Origin: Monoplex corrugatus
Taxonomy: Eukaryota > Mollusca > Gastropoda > Littorinimorpha > Ranellidae
Direction of reading: 5' to 3'
DNA: 64,000 nucleotides
Assembly (NCBI GenBank): GCA_030674185.1
Contig: CM060315.1
Span: 87,560,079-87,624,078 of the forward strand
Positions 22,728 to 35,375 of the stretch are shown here, in pieces. Made by a program: the position numbers and the translations under genes. Numbering within the stretch: the stretch's first letter is position 1; every line of letters begins with the position of its first letter. Below the pieces are notes generated by a model that did no database searches, was not told the DNA's origin, and worked only from the letters and a program-made list of their open reading frames with translations.

Positions 22728-25090
22728 ATGAGTTTGGAGTTTGTTCACGAGGGATCCATCACTCAGACAATTCCATATGCACTCCACCCAAAATCCACCA
22801 GGAACCATCAGGCAGACACCCAAATCTACCAGCAACCATCAGCAGACACCCAAATCTACCAGCAACCATCAGCAGACACCCAAATCTACCAGCAACCATC
22901 AGGAAGACACCCAAATCTACCAGCAACCATCAGGAAACACCCAAATCTACCAGCAACCATCAGGCAAAACCCAAATCTACCAGCAACCATCAGACACCCA
23001 AATCTACCAGCAACCATCAGGACACCCAAATCTACCAGCAATGGTCAGGCAGACACCCAATCGACACAACATCGCGACACCAAACTACCAGCAACCATCA
23101 GGCAGACACCCAAATCTACCAGCAACCATCAGGCAGACACCCAAATCTATCAGCAACCATCAGGCAGACACCCAAATCTACCAGCAACCATCAGGCAGAC
23201 ACCCAAATCTACCAGGAACTATGAGGCAGACACCCAAATCTACCAGCAACTTTGAGGCAGACTCCCCAATCTACCAGCAACTACAGGCAGACACCCGAAT
23301 CTACCAGTAATTGTCAGGCAGACACCCAAAACTACCAGCAATTTCAGGCACACCCAAATCTACCAGCAATTATCAGGCAGATACACATCTATCAGTAATT
23401 ATCTGGCAGACACCCACATCTACCAGCAATTATCAGGCAGACAGAACCCAAATCTACCAGCAATTATCAGGCAGACACCCATATCTACCAGCAACTATGA
23501 GACAGACACCCAAATCTACCAGCAGTTATCAGGTAGACACCAAATCTACCAGCAACCATCAGGCAGACACCCAAATCTACCAGCAGTTATCAAGTAGACA
23601 CCCACATCTACCAGCAGTTATCAGGCAGACACCCAAATCTACCAGCAACCATCAGGCAGACACCCAAATCTACCAGCAGTTATCAAGTAGACACCCACAT
23701 CTACCGCAGTTATCAGGCAGACACCCAAATCTACCAGCAGTTATCAGGCAGACACCCAAATCTACCAGCAGTTATCAGGCAGACACCCAAATCTACCGGC
23801 AGTTATCAGGTAGACACCCAAATCTACCGGCAGTTATCAGGCAGACACTCAAATCTACCGGCAGTTATCAGGTAGAAACACAAATATACCAGCAGTTATC
23901 AGGCAGACACCCAAATCTACCAGCAGTTATCAGGCAGACACCCAAATCTACCAGCAGTTATCAGCAGACTCCAATCTACAGCAGTTATCAGGCAGACTCC
24001 CAAATCTACCAGCAGTTATCAGGCAGACTCCCAAATCTACAGCAGTTATCAGGCAGACACCCAAATCTACCACAGTTATCAGGCAGACACCCAAATCTAC
24101 CAGCAGTTATCAGGCAGACCCCAAATCTACCAGCAACCATCAGGCAGACACCCAAATCTACCAGCAGTTATCAGGCAGACTCCCAAATCTACCAGCAACC
24201 ATCAGGCAGACACCCAAATCTACCAGCAGTTATCAGGCAGACACCCAAATCTACCAGCAACCATCAGGCAGACACCCAAATCTACCAGCAACCATCAGGC
24301 AGACACCCAAATCTACCAGCATTATCAGGCAGACACCCAAATCTACCAGCAGTTATCAGGCAGACACCCAAATCTACCAGCAGTATCAGGCAGACACCCA
24401 AATATACCAGCAGTTATCAGGCAGACACCCAAATCTACCAGCAGTTATCAGGCAGACACCCAAATCTACCAGCAGTTATCAGGCAGACACCCAAATCTAC
24501 CAGCAGTTATCAGGCAGACACCCAAATATACCAGCAGTTATCAGGCAGACACCCAAATCTACCAGCAGTTATCAGGCAGACACCCAAATCTACCAGCAGT
24601 TATCAGGCAGACACTCAAATCTACCAGCAGTTATCAGGTAGACACCCAAATCTGCCAGCAGTTATCAGGCAGACACCCAAATCTACCAGCAGTTATCAGG
24701 CAGACACCCAAATCTACCAGCAGTTATCAGGCAGACACCCAAATCTACCAGCAGTTATCAGGCAGACACCCAAATCTACCAGCAGTTATCAGGCAGACAC
24801 CCAAATCTACCAGCAGTTATCAGGCAGACACCAAATCTACAGCAGTTATCAGGCAGACACCCAAATCTACCAGCAGTTATCAGGCAGACTCCATGAGCCT
24901 GCACAAACCCTACGTCCTGGCAAGGATTTGAAATGGGAAGGGAAGGCAGAGGGACTTTTACATGTAAAATGACACCAGCAGAATGACGGCCACATTAAGA
25001 TGGGCAGTGAACAGGCCAGTTCTTAACGTTGCAGGCTGGGATTGATCTCAAGAGTCGTATCTTAAGTCTACGGCTTTATCAAAAGAACTA
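22728..25090 (-). mobile_element. SINE-like repeat enlarged by an internal minisatellite
   Basis: The left flank (ACAATTCCATATGCACTCCA) and right flank (AGACTCCATGAGCCTGCACA) match a dispersed repeat. That repeat is seen in unexpanded form at 52530-52680 and 49748-49965, and inverted at 29812-29965. The segment 25030-25090 read on the minus strand has a tRNA-like layout: GTTCTTTTGATAAAGCCG as A-box region and GAGATCAATCCC as B-box-like region. It is probably the Pol III head of a SINE whose body contains the expanded array. Confidence 0.55.
22790..24895. repeat. 31-bp minisatellite, about 68 units
   Basis: The period is exactly 31 bp in the clean part (24421, 24452, 24483...). The unit is CACCCAAATCTACCAGCAGT followed by TATCAGGCAGA. 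The left block (22790-23220) carries CAACCATC where the right block mostly has CAGTTATC. Isolated CAACCATC units reappear at 23551, 23645, 24129-24300, a sign of conversion or unequal exchange. The plus strand of the unit contains no stop trinucleotide in any frame, so a 553-codon frame (23311-24972) is open simply because of composition. Confidence 0.97.
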
Positions 25091-25734
25091 ACCAGCCTGC
25101 TAAATGTGGCTGGAAAAACAAACCCATCCATCCATCCTCCCACCTTGGTGGATAAACACTTGACATTCTGAAACGATGCATCCACAAACAGCAAAGAAAT
25201 GTCTACTAATCTGAAAACTTACCAGTTTATACATTTTGAGTGGTGGCCGGCAGAATGGGGGTGGGGGTGGGAGTTCGGGGATGAAGATTTAAAACAAATC
25301 ACTCGGCAAAATAACACAAGCCCAAAACATGTTTCTGCCATTTTATTCATCTTTGTTTTTTTAATTTATCATCTGCCCCCTTTCAGAGGCCGGTGGACAC
25401 AGGTCATCACAGTGTATATATTGCTACACCTTTTCACTCCTGCAACAAGAACACTCAGAACAAAGTTTGTACACATTGAACATATTCACTTTATAGACAT
25501 ATACGTATATGTATGTACAGGAGCTTATTTATGCTACAGTGGAACCTGTCTCAACAGACTTTTTTTTTTCCTTTTCTTCTCTTTTCTCTTTTTTTTTTTT
25601 TTTTAATCTTTTTTTTTTAACTGCCTCATCTTCTGCACTCCTCCAGTATTGCTATTTCCATGCCGCTCATTTCGGCTCTCCATCACACCTGTACACCCAC
25701 TGAAACCTACATCACCATAAGAGTAGGGCATGCA
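25091..25734. other. Intergenic, low complexity only
   Basis: A T/C-rich tract (25558-25620) and no supported gene. Confidence 0.5.
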
Positions 25735-25935
25735 GAGCCACAGACTCTGGTGTACTTTCATCACAATGCTGTGATGAAGAGAATGGGGATGATAGTGACG
25801 ATGCTATGAAGTTCCATCTCAGACTAAGACTGTGCGCGACTCTATGCTCATCATATCTTGGCACCAACCAGGCCCAAAAGATACTGACACTTGCAGGGAA
25901 TTTCGGCAACAATCTCAGTGGCGTATCCATAAGTT
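25735..25935 (-). mobile_element. SINE-1 family copy (truncated)
   Basis: Contains TGGGGATGATAGTGACGATG then CTATGAAGTTCCATCTCAGA, and the CATATCTTGGCACCAACCAG GCCCAA segment. These are shared with the copies at 48225-48560, 49330-49742 and 55600-55865. The tRNA-like head is absent here. Confidence 0.65.
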
Positions 25936-26609
25936 AGGCAGAACCTGAATGCCAGCATGAAAGATTTATGTGCACACTTATGCCATGACTATTTTGGATC
26001 CTTTTCTATCACATCTTCTATGGAACTTATTTGAAAGCAGAAAGAAAACCAACACTGAAACTGGAATTATCTTCTTTACAACAGAGTAAGTAATAATATT
26101 TTTTACAACGATGCTAAAACTGGGCTTTGTTCTTTACACCAAAGTGTCCAACAACATTCTTCACAAATCTGTAGAACTCTGTTCTTTACAAAACATGCCT
26201 GAATGCCTATTTTATCATGTTTCAATAAAAATAAAAAAAAGAATTATTTTCACACCGTAGCATATTTTTTCTTGTCCAGATATGACTCTTAAGTCCCATC
26301 TACTGCAATTACCCCTGACTGGAATAACATATCCATCAAAACAGGGTTCCACTAAGCATATCATTTATGCAAATACAATTTTATCATCTTGAAACACCTG
26401 TCAAAGTCACATTTTTTGTTTCTTTCAACAAACAGAACATGGTTTAGAAATCTGAGGGAACATGAACGCACAAACTGGCAAAAACAAACAAACACACACA
26501 CACATCTTATGTGTCAGAGCAACTGTTCCATATTACCACACATTGCACACCAAGCAAACACTCTTGTGACTCTAAATTATCAACACGTCGCAAACGATAC
26601 AGTCAAAGA
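25936..26609. other. Intergenic, nothing recognised
   Basis: Several loosely repeated phrases (TTCTTTACA...AACATTCTTCACAA) near 26065-26190, but no clear unit and no gene. Confidence 0.4.
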
Positions 26610-26770
26610 TACGTCTCATTTGTCTGAATTATTACTATATCATACATATTACAAACATTCATCTCATTTGTCTGAATTATTACTATATCATACAATTACA
26701 AACATTCATCTCATTTGTCTGAATTATTACTATATCATACATATTACAAACATTCATCTCATTTGTCTTC
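26610..26770. repeat. About 50-bp tandem repeat, 3.3 copies
   Basis: TCATTTGTCTGAATTATTAC followed by TATATCATACATATTACAAACATTCATC repeats at 26616, 26665, 26712 and partly at 26759. Confidence 0.9.
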
Positions 26771-27252
26771 TTCTAACACAGGTTAAAGCTCCTGCCAGCA
26801 CACCCAATGTAAGAACATATATTATTCATACAGACCTACCCACCTAGCAGAAGGAGCACATTTTTGCGTGTATAACTGTTCTTTAACCTGCCTTAGACTA
26901 AAGACAGTTATAATCCCTCTCAGGGGGAGCTAAGGAGATCATCTGGAAGAAATACAGATGAATGATGAGGACAAGACAGCATGGGATAAAAGAGGAACCC
27001 CTGACTACCTGACAACAAAGACAGCTCTTGTGGTTCCAAAACAAGAGGGGACCTTAATTTCTGCTCGCCTGTCTCCACATCACGACACTGCACACCACAT
27101 GAACATGCATCTCAGGTGTCTGTACGGTCTCCTTGTAGCTGAGCATCCTGTGTGTAAGTGTTGGTGTGTATATGAGAGAGATGCAGGATGACAACTTGGG
27201 TCAATGGTCATATGCCTAGCAGGTTGAGTGTACTCTAGCTTAGCATCCTTTG

Positions 27253-27315
<63 letters not shown>

Positions 27316-28109
27316 TGCAGGTCAAACACATACACACTGACACCAAATGCACATGATACAGTCCCTCTCAAATGAGGGTAAATACTCTGTCTTGACATAA
27401 AGTAGCTGAGAAAGTGTTTTATACAGTGTTTTATCATTTTCTTACAATAGTCCACTTGTAAAGTGCATCGAGCGTACTTTTGAAACAAACTGTTTGAGCT
27501 ATATATATGATTTTTATCATTTTTACCACACAAACATAATCTCATATGTTTGAACTAACTGTCCGCACATCACAGACACTACAACAGCACATCTATGTCT
27601 GAACTAACCGTCAATACATTGCACACAATATGTCAAGCACACATCTCACGTCTCTACATTTCAATACATCACCACATCACACACAATATGGTCACACACA
27701 CATCATCTTATCACATATAACACAAACATATGTGAATGTCTCTAACCTGTCTGTCACTACATTGCACACAATACAGTCAAACATACATCTCATGTGTCTC
27801 AACTGTTACCACATCACCACACTGCAGATCACACAAACACATATCTTATGTCTCTGAACTGTCATCACATGCACACGATACAGTCCCTCTCATGTGAGAG
27901 GAAATAATCTGTCTTGATACAAAGCACCTGAGAGATGGCAGGTTATTTTCTTATAACGATCCACTTGATATCATTGTTAATAATGCCCTTCATAGTGGAC
28001 TTGCACACAGACATCTGATGTCTTAATGGTAGAAACAATCACCAGGCAGTCACCAATATACAAGCAACATACTATGATTATCGTCACCCTCTTTGAAACC
28101 TTCATGTGC
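26771..28109. repeat. Degenerate satellite-like region with (TG)n
   Basis: (TG)n at 27256-27314. Phrases such as CACACAATAC(A)GTCA, CATCTCATGTGTCT and ACTGT(C/T)ACCACATC recur irregularly at 27540-27860 and resemble the 26.6-kb unit. A block GATACAGTCCCTCTCA...CTGTCTTGA appears twice (27356-27395 and 27879-27917). No gene supported. Confidence 0.5.
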
Positions 28110-28576
28110 AACACTGATATCATGGTTTATGACGCCTGTACTCAAAGATGTCTGTATGGAAGACACCCACATCCTGAAGTTGCTCCTGTATGGACAGCTG
28201 GAGGCAGGATACCATGACCTATGAAGACCACTAAAGCCACACAAGGATATTGTAAAGGCCAACCTCATCAGTTGTGGCATCAACACCGCCAACTGGGAAG
28301 ATATTGCCAGCAATAGAGTAAGCTGGTCACACAGCAGTGCACAATCACATCAGAACAGCACAAAACAGCTGCTGTTCAACAGAAGAAGGACCTGATGAAG
28401 CACAACACAATGCAGCAGGACGCCTTCCCATACAGCGCCTGTGGAAGAATATGTGCCTCCAGCATCGGTCTTGTATTCCACATGAAGACCCTCACCAGGC
28501 GATGAAGGACCACCATGCTTTCTCATCCCTCACATCAACAGGAGAAAGTTCATCAATCAGTCATCCGTGTGAATAA
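28110..28576 (+). mobile_element. LINE C-terminal fragment with zinc-finger-like tail
   Basis: Broken plus-strand frames read HKDIVKANLISCGINTANWE, then later YSACGRICASSIGLVFHMKT before a stop. This order is typical of the extreme C-terminus of a common animal LINE: a conserved 'KDxLKxxLxxxxIxxxxWE' stretch followed by a C2H2-like CGRxCxSxxGLxxHxxTH finger. Frameshifted and truncated at the 5' side. Confidence 0.65.
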
Positions 28577-29811
28577 ATGAAAAAAAAATCTGATATCTCA
28601 CACTTCAGCTTTGGACAGTAATACATAATTTACAACAAAAGAGACTGTGGGACCATTAACGTGAACTAAATTAGATTACACGGCTGCTGTCATGCTGTTT
28701 TGGACAAAGCAGAATTAACGCAAAATTTTATTATGTGGGTTTTAAAACAAAATTTTTGTATCTGAAAAACTGAAAACAAATTGCAAGTTCAATGCTTACT
28801 GCACTGGCCATTAGGGTTGCAGCATTTATGCGCACGTTGTTTTTTTACAACAAAAGGTTTCACTTTTATGACTTCACTATCATCCAGCTGCACACTACAG
28901 TATTCTGTCCCTGTCAACACGCAGACTACCGTTTTTTGGGGGGTTTTTTTGGTGGGGTGGATATCTTGACAATAACTAACAGTGTTGTGTTTGATTTCAC
29001 TGGGAAGAGGAAACTTTCAACTAACTGTTTGCAGTACATTTGAATCAATAGCATTCCTTGTCTGATCACGACTGTCTCAAGAAAACATGGCAGTCATATT
29101 GAAAGAAATAACATTTTCATTCTATACTTTTTACAACACCAAATCAGGGAATAATGGGTGGAAATGTTCTGTCCACATCTGGAAATCATCCAGGGGTTGT
29201 CATGATATCCATTTCCACAACAAAAACGCAAAATATGTCCTAACTTGTTCACCATTGTCTGCCGACAGATCAGTACACAACACACTGATTGACGTTTTCC
29301 CAAGTGGGAAAACCAGCACCGGTTTCTTTGGGGTCACCTTGCAAAGTGCCACAGCATGCAAACTAGGGGCTTTAACAAGCTAAGACATCCCCAAAGCTTA
29401 CTGTAGAGGTTATTCAACAAAGGTCATACACTGGAAACCCAGGATTTTTTGGTTTTCCTATCTACTGATACAGGCAGTTCAGGCATTCTACTTACCTGCC
29501 AACAACTGCAGATCTGCATCAACAGGGAAGTGAAAACCTATCTGCCAGTGCTGGCAGAGAAGTCTGGAATCCAAAGTTTCATTCAGACCAGGATGTCAAC
29601 CATTTAGTTCCCTCCTTTGCAAAACACTTATCCAAAAGCTACGTACACAATTGCAAAATCCTTGCTGAATATTTTTATCTATTCTTGGTGATCCAAATAA
29701 TGTGCATGACTCAAACTTTCACAGTCCTTCCACCGCTTTCCCACAACATTAAACACTGAAACATTCACTGCCCATCTCAGTGTTTCCATCATTCTGGTGG
29801 TGTCAACTTGA
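28577..29811. other. Intergenic, no supported feature
   Basis: An open frame of 98 codons (29087-29383, plus) shows no domain and no splice support. Nothing else recognised. Confidence 0.4.
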
Positions 29812-29965
29812 TGTTTTGTAGTTCCCTCTTCCGCCTCCCAAATGTGATCTTGCAAGTGCATGGGAGTTTGCACAGTCTCAGGGAATCTGCTAGATAACTG
29901 TTGGCAGATCTGGGTGGAGCGCATAAGGAACTGTCCGAGTGAGATGAATCCCTCTTTAACAAACT
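29812..29965 (+). mobile_element. Inverted fragment of the SINE-like repeat (SINE-2)
   Basis: Read on the minus strand it contains GTTCCTTATGCGCTCCACCC followed by AGATCTGCCAACAGTTATCT and CCCTGAGACTGTGCAAAC. This matches the flanks and one minisatellite-equivalent unit of the 22728-25090 element. Orientation is opposite to that copy. Confidence 0.6.
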
Positions 29966-32235
29966 ACCATTTTCTCTTGCTCACGCCACATTAGGGAAGT
30001 TGTCAACTGGTTTTTCTGCAAGTCTTGTGCGTTTGTTTTTGTGTTGTCTTTCATGTATGCTTGACAAAGGCCAGCTGGTTGAAAATGTACTTGTTTCTTA
30101 TGTTGTATTCAATATGCATTCTTATTCTGTTTTTGTGTTTTTCTGTTTCCTGTTTGCTTGAATGCTGGCAGTCATTTGGATTCAGATTCCAAACCTACTG
30201 TCAGAATCTGGTAATGATCCCTCCACAGAGAACCAAGACATCCTTGCAGACACAGTTACCTTTACAGGAACACACCCACACATAGATAGAGGCCACAGAC
30301 CAATCTAAATCGATCCTCTTCCTCCTGCCCCCCCCCCCCTTTTTTTTTTTTTAATCCTTTCACAGCCTCAGGTTCCTGGATAGGATGAGGGAGTGAAAGG
30401 ATTCATAAAGGGAGAACAAAGAATGGGGAAGAAAATAACTATCTTCCCTCCACCCTCAAAACTGAAAGGTGGGTGGAGGGATTTTTAAACAACCACACAT
30501 CAATCAATCAACCACATACAGAATGTTGAAATGAAGGGGTGGGAACTGCTTTAAAGATAAAATGTTGCAAGCTTTTTGTGAAACCTGTGTATGAAACACT
30601 GTGTGAACCTTTTATCACTTAAACTACAGGCGAGTTTGCATGTTAAAAAACAACTAATTTCAAATCGATAAACAGCAATATGTTTGTCAGAGTAGAGTGA
30701 TTGTGTGAAGATGTTGAAAACACAATACTAGAGGCCGTTATATAAATGATGACACAAATGCAAAAGGGTTAAACGTAGTAATGGTGCATTTTGGGGGAGA
30801 TGCATACTGACCACCTATGTGTTTCTACAGGCCACCCAACATCATGGTTTTGAGGATCTTTCAAGTGTACATTTGCTGGTCTATGCATACACAGGAACCA
30901 GTTCAGGTATAACATGCCTGCCTAGGCCCCCACAATAGCCCCCAGAAGTAGAATCCCAATGTACAGTAGTATAATGGGCATTTGCAATAGCATTAGCATG
31001 GAGGCCTTCCACAAATGAACTCAGATCCTCTTCTCTCTTGTACAAACCAAAACAGGATCTATGATTAAGTGTCATACTTTTTGTCTGTATGCATACAAAT
31101 AGGCCTACCTATTTTGACAAAAAACAAAGTTATAAGTGATATGCTTGATATTTTTTAATATGACACCGTGTTGTTTTGTGAATGTAACAGTGTGCTGGAA
31201 AAAAATGCGAATATGCATTCGACTGATGTTTTTATCATCTCTCAATGACATCGGCAATCATCAATGTTGGATCAAGAAAGGTGTTGTGCACACACCTCAA
31301 AGAGGACAAACGGTTTTTTTGCCTTTGTTCTCCGCTTCAGCACAGGATATTTTTCCATGTACTATGACTGGTATTGTTGACTGGCAACCACATATGTTTT
31401 CATTTTCCTGGTTTTACAGCCACTACCAGCATGCGTTCCAGTCTGCGTTTTATTTTTGTCCACTGCTGGATGGGAATCACTTTCAGCTGCCGTTTTTCTA
31501 CATAAGTGGAGACGTTTCTTCCACCAGCATCACGTGACTTATGTATGGCTGTTATTCCCGGGAGTGCCAAAAGAACAAAGTCACTGTTTTGCGGTCAGCT
31601 ACACTATATTTCTTTTTACCAGCCCAGAGTGCCATAATCTGAAGGCTTAAATCATAGAAACTATGGATGAATCATAGAACTAGGCAGGTCTAGGTACTAG
31701 CAGATCTGCAGGTAGGTATTCCACAGAAACTGGAAAAAGATCTTCACCCTTTATGTACCAGGCAGTACTTAAACAGGTAGGAATCCACACCTTACACCTG
31801 GAGGACCAGTGTCCTAACCACTTCACTACTGTCAATAACTGCATCAATTAACTGTCAGAGTATGGGGGACCTGTCCTGTGCTATTCTGAAGAGAACATTT
31901 TCTGAATGGCCCAACCTTTTTTTATACAAACATCAGCCACAACGGAACTGGCATATCTCTCATCAGGTTTTTCATGTACAAGTTCGACAGAGCTACATCA
32001 AATTAACTAATTTCTGACCGAAATCATTGATTTGTTAGTTGCACGAAAATCCGCCTGTGGATCACAACTGAGAAATTGCCAGTTGTGACCACCACATTAG
32101 GTTTTGGCTGTTGCCGGGGACAACAGTAGTTTGGACTTTGCCATGCAAGAGTTTCAAGGGGAGGGGGGGAACTATTCTCTGAACTTCCAGTAAATGTAAC
32201 TTTGACACCTTTGAAATTACAGCAATGCGAAGTTC
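29966..32235. other. Intergenic with short dispersed repeats
   Basis: A stretch at 30045-30140 (ATGTATGCTTGACAAAGGCC, then TTATGTTGTATTCAATATGC) recurs at 34425-34500 and is an unnamed dispersed repeat. A hairpin at 30354-30404 has arms CCTTTCAC and GTGAAAGG around TCCTGGATAGGATGAGG, related to the element at 34980. A 133-codon plus-strand frame (31136-31537) lacks any recognisable feature. Confidence 0.5.
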
Positions 32236-32640
32236 TTGTACATCATTCAACACATACTTGAAGAAATCTTTGAGGACAAACTTACAGCTGTGGACCATCA
32301 CGATTCGAGCAATGGATCTGACAGTGATTTTGGTAACACTTCCAACGAAAATGTTTTGAAAAGTACCGACAGAGATGCGTCAAATGGCAATGCTGGTGAT
32401 GTTCAGTTTGTGAACACCATGAGAAACAACAATCAAAACATTAGTGGTACCAGTATAGGCCACGGCGCACAAATGCGAGATACTTTAGTTGGCTCTGCCC
32501 TGCCTTTAGTTGGCTCTGCCCTGCCGGTTATTAATAGCGCGCATCTTTCCCCTTCCCTTCCACTCCCCACACCCTTTTCACCCGTCCCGCTGCCGTGCAT
32601 AGCGAGGTATGGGTGCGCATGGTACAGGCCTCCAGACTGA
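32236..32640 (+). CDS. Weak candidate ORF, 134 codons, function unknown
   Basis: Starts MYIIQHILEEIFEDKLTAVD, then an Asn/Ser/Asp-rich segment, a duplicated VGSALPLVGSALP and a Pro-rich end. A CTTTGAAATTACAG acceptor-like site precedes it at 32210-32223. Residue composition is plausible for a disordered protein, but there is no homology I recognise and no partner exon. It may be chance. Confidence 0.15.
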   Translation: MYIIQHILEEIFEDKLTAVDHHDSSNGSDSDFGNTSNENVLKSTDRDASNGNAGDVQFVNTMRNNNQNISGTSIGHGAQMRDTLVGSALPLVGSALPVINSAHLSPSLPLPTPFSPVPLPCIARYGCAWYRPPD

Positions 32641-34979
32641 CCTAGATTCCAGTATTCTCATGCTGATCTGAGTCACTTGCTACATTCAGTTCCTCTAAGA
32701 CTCTTGGAAGAACGCAGCAGTTATAACACACACACACACAATGCATGCAGTAGGGAGTGAGGGAGGGGGAGAGAGAGAGAGAGAGAAAGAAGTGTGTCGG
32801 AGGCTGCCCTGGAAGACCGGCTTACACGCGTGGCCTAGTTCACAGCCAGCGTACATGCATGCCTTGGTCGAGCAACTGCTAACACCCGATTTTAGCCAAA
32901 TGTAAGCCTCTAAAAAAGAATGAAAACAAACAGGAATCAGCAATTTTTTTTAAATTTTAGAAAGTTAAAGCACTGAAGACCCCACAAATCTGACCTTGCC
33001 AAAACTGAGAAATGTATGTGAAGATTGTAAATTGCACTATACTTACATCACTACTACAAAAATAATCTCACTTTATACTGAACAAAGAGCAACCTGGAGA
33101 TGTCAATCGATCATCACATAAGCAATTTCTACAAAAACTCAAAGACAAGGTGGGGAATCAAAGTAATGATCACTTCTTCAGAACAATGAATATTCACAAC
33201 ATCAAGGGTGCAACTTAGAAAAAGTAAAAAAAGCTGAAAGGGGTCCAGGGGCCGGCAGCACCCTGTATGGGGGTTCTGGGGGGCTATGCCGCCCAGATGC
33301 TGAAGCTTTTTCAAAAAACGGATTTTCCGTTTCTGACTCTTTTGAAAAAATGGATTCTGTTGTCAAACAGAAAAAGTTGCACCCATGCAACACTGAATGC
33401 ACACAGATAAAGTGATGAAACAAACCCTGATCATTGCACAAATTCACAATACATACAGAAAACCGCACTCAGCTTCCTTCTTTATCACTTGTGCTGGAGC
33501 ACAAAGACGCGCGCTACAGTGATGGCCTATGGACTTTGATCGGCCCTGCCTGGCTAAAAATAGCACTCACAGGCGATGCCGGCTCGCCACTGAAGGGTGC
33601 CAGAATGGCTGGGAAAATGCAGCCGTGAGGCCTATACATAGGCTTGGGCAAATCAAATACTAAAATATCAGTTTGTTTTCAAAATATAGCTGTACAATAT
33701 ATCAAGCAATACTTTTACACAATCTCACAAATTTTTAGCAAATCTGTTTAGAAACTAGCATGTAAGAGGATTTTATCAGATGCAACCCACAGCACTGACT
33801 TCAAGTCAAATTTGCCTGGTCCACGAACAGCAAATATAGCTGTATTGCGTAGCCAGAAGTGTGTTCAGATGCATTACCATTACCAGTCTTTGTTTTCTCA
33901 CCCACCCACCCACCACCACCCACCACCACCACCACCACCTTCCCTAGTCACACAATCTTTGCCTATCCATGTAACACTGGCTCAAACTGATGAAAGGAAC
34001 AAAGGAATCACACAAACCTAATACTGACGACTTGTAAGGCCAGCTCAAATCACACATATTACAAGAGCACACAACTCCTGATCAATCCAGAAAACATTAT
34101 TCCAAAAACAATGACAAAAACAACAACAACAAAATGACAAGCTAGTCAAATCAACAATCCACTCTTCATGAAAACATTTACTCAAAGGAATTTTATGTGC
34201 AACTGACCAGTAAAGATGACCAATCTCATTCAAATTTACACTGCCACTGATCAGTAAGTTCCAAAATCTGACCATATATTAACATGCAATCTGAATCAAA
34301 GTGAGTACCAGCAGACACCCTGCCACTTTCTCCTCCTCAATGTCACATGTAGGACATTTTCTGTTTTGCTTTTGTCTTTGTTTTTGTTTTGTGCCAAGTG
34401 TAGTGCATTATTCTTCATTGTCCTTCATATATGCCTGACAAAGACACATTGGCCAAAATTTGCGCCTATCTTATGTTGTTATACCGAATTCGCATCCTCA
34501 TTTCATTTTTGTTTTTCTGGTTCAAGTTAAAATGCAAACAGTAGGATTAATTTATCTATCATAATTTTCTTTTAAGAAATTATATTTGAACTTCTTAAGT
34601 GTACTAATCAATACGCTCAAGAATTTTTGAAAAAAAAGGGCAATTTTTATTAAAAATTGCATTATAAAGTGCTTTTAGCTGGTTAAAAATTGCTTCTTCG
34701 GGTGCTTTTAGATATAAGATATGATAAAACCTTGTGAAGTTGAAGATAGATGTCACAGATTCCAAATAAGGAAATATTATAGCTGACCTAACTCTGACCT
34801 TATCCAGCTATTTTTAGTCATAGGTATAACTGCTGGCAGCCACTTCATTCCAGTTTTTCCATGCTACACCACACCTGTATGTTGAAGATCTAACAGATCC
34901 AACTTGTGATTAACCCTTTGACTCCTGCAGACTGTCCACCAGCATCATGCATTGTCAACCACACTGACGAAGCAAAAAC
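32641..34979. other. Intergenic, no supported gene
   Basis: (CA)n at 32729-32740, a GA tract at 32770-32789 and a CCACC tract at 33901-33940. The second copy of the dispersed repeat noted near 30.1 kb lies at 34425-34500. At 34913 TTAACCCTTTGACTCCTGCA resembles one arm of the following hairpin element. Confidence 0.45.
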
Positions 34980-35059
34980 TTAACCTTTCGACTCCCTCAC
35001 CCTATCCACCAATTTCCTGCAGGAAGCTGGTGGATAGGGCGAGGGAGTCAAAAGGTTAA
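34980..35059. mobile_element. 72-bp hairpin element flanked by TTAA
   Basis: TTAA (34980-34983), then arm CCTTTCGACTCCCTCACCCT ATCCACCA, a loop containing the palindrome TTCCTGCAGGAA, the mirrored arm TGGTGGATAGGGCGAGGGAG TCAAAAGG, and TTAA (35056-35059). The 28-bp arms differ at two positions only. The TTAA duplication is the target used by piggyBac-type elements, and CCTTT/AAAGG ends agree with that. Confidence 0.75.
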
Positions 35060-35248
35060 AATCTGCAGAAATTCATCACTAAGTGGCAAATCCTTGTTGA
35101 CAGTTGAATATTTTACTGTCCCCTTCAACCCACCTAAATCCATTTTAAAGCAGTGAAGAGGGGGGGGGGGGGAGGGGGTGCTTGGGGACAGGGTTGGAAA
35201 ATGAGATAATACACACTTTCTAATAATTCATTTGTCTCCACTTTTGAC

Positions 35249-35375
35249 CCCAGACGATCTTTTGGCAGTTGAACGGTCAAGATTATTTGTCCCATTTGAT
35301 TCTGCACACATTCAATCTTTTGGCAGTTGAACGGTCAAGATTATTTGTCCCATTTGATTCTGTATACATTCAATC
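35249..35375. repeat. 59-bp tandem duplication
   Basis: ATCTTTTGGCAGTTGAACGG then TCAAGATTATTTGTCCCATTTGATTCTG occurs twice in a row, differing only at the end (CACACATTC versus TATACATTC). Confidence 0.95.

Noticed and set aside
23311..24972. A 553-codon plus-strand frame
   Set aside because: Composed wholly of the 31-bp minisatellite. It is open because of composition; no start context, splice sites or unique domain support a gene.
29087..29383. 98-codon plus-strand frame
   Set aside because: No domain, no splice support, AT-rich unique context; probably chance.
31136..31537. 133-codon plus-strand frame
   Set aside because: Cys/Phe-rich composition without any motif; probably chance.
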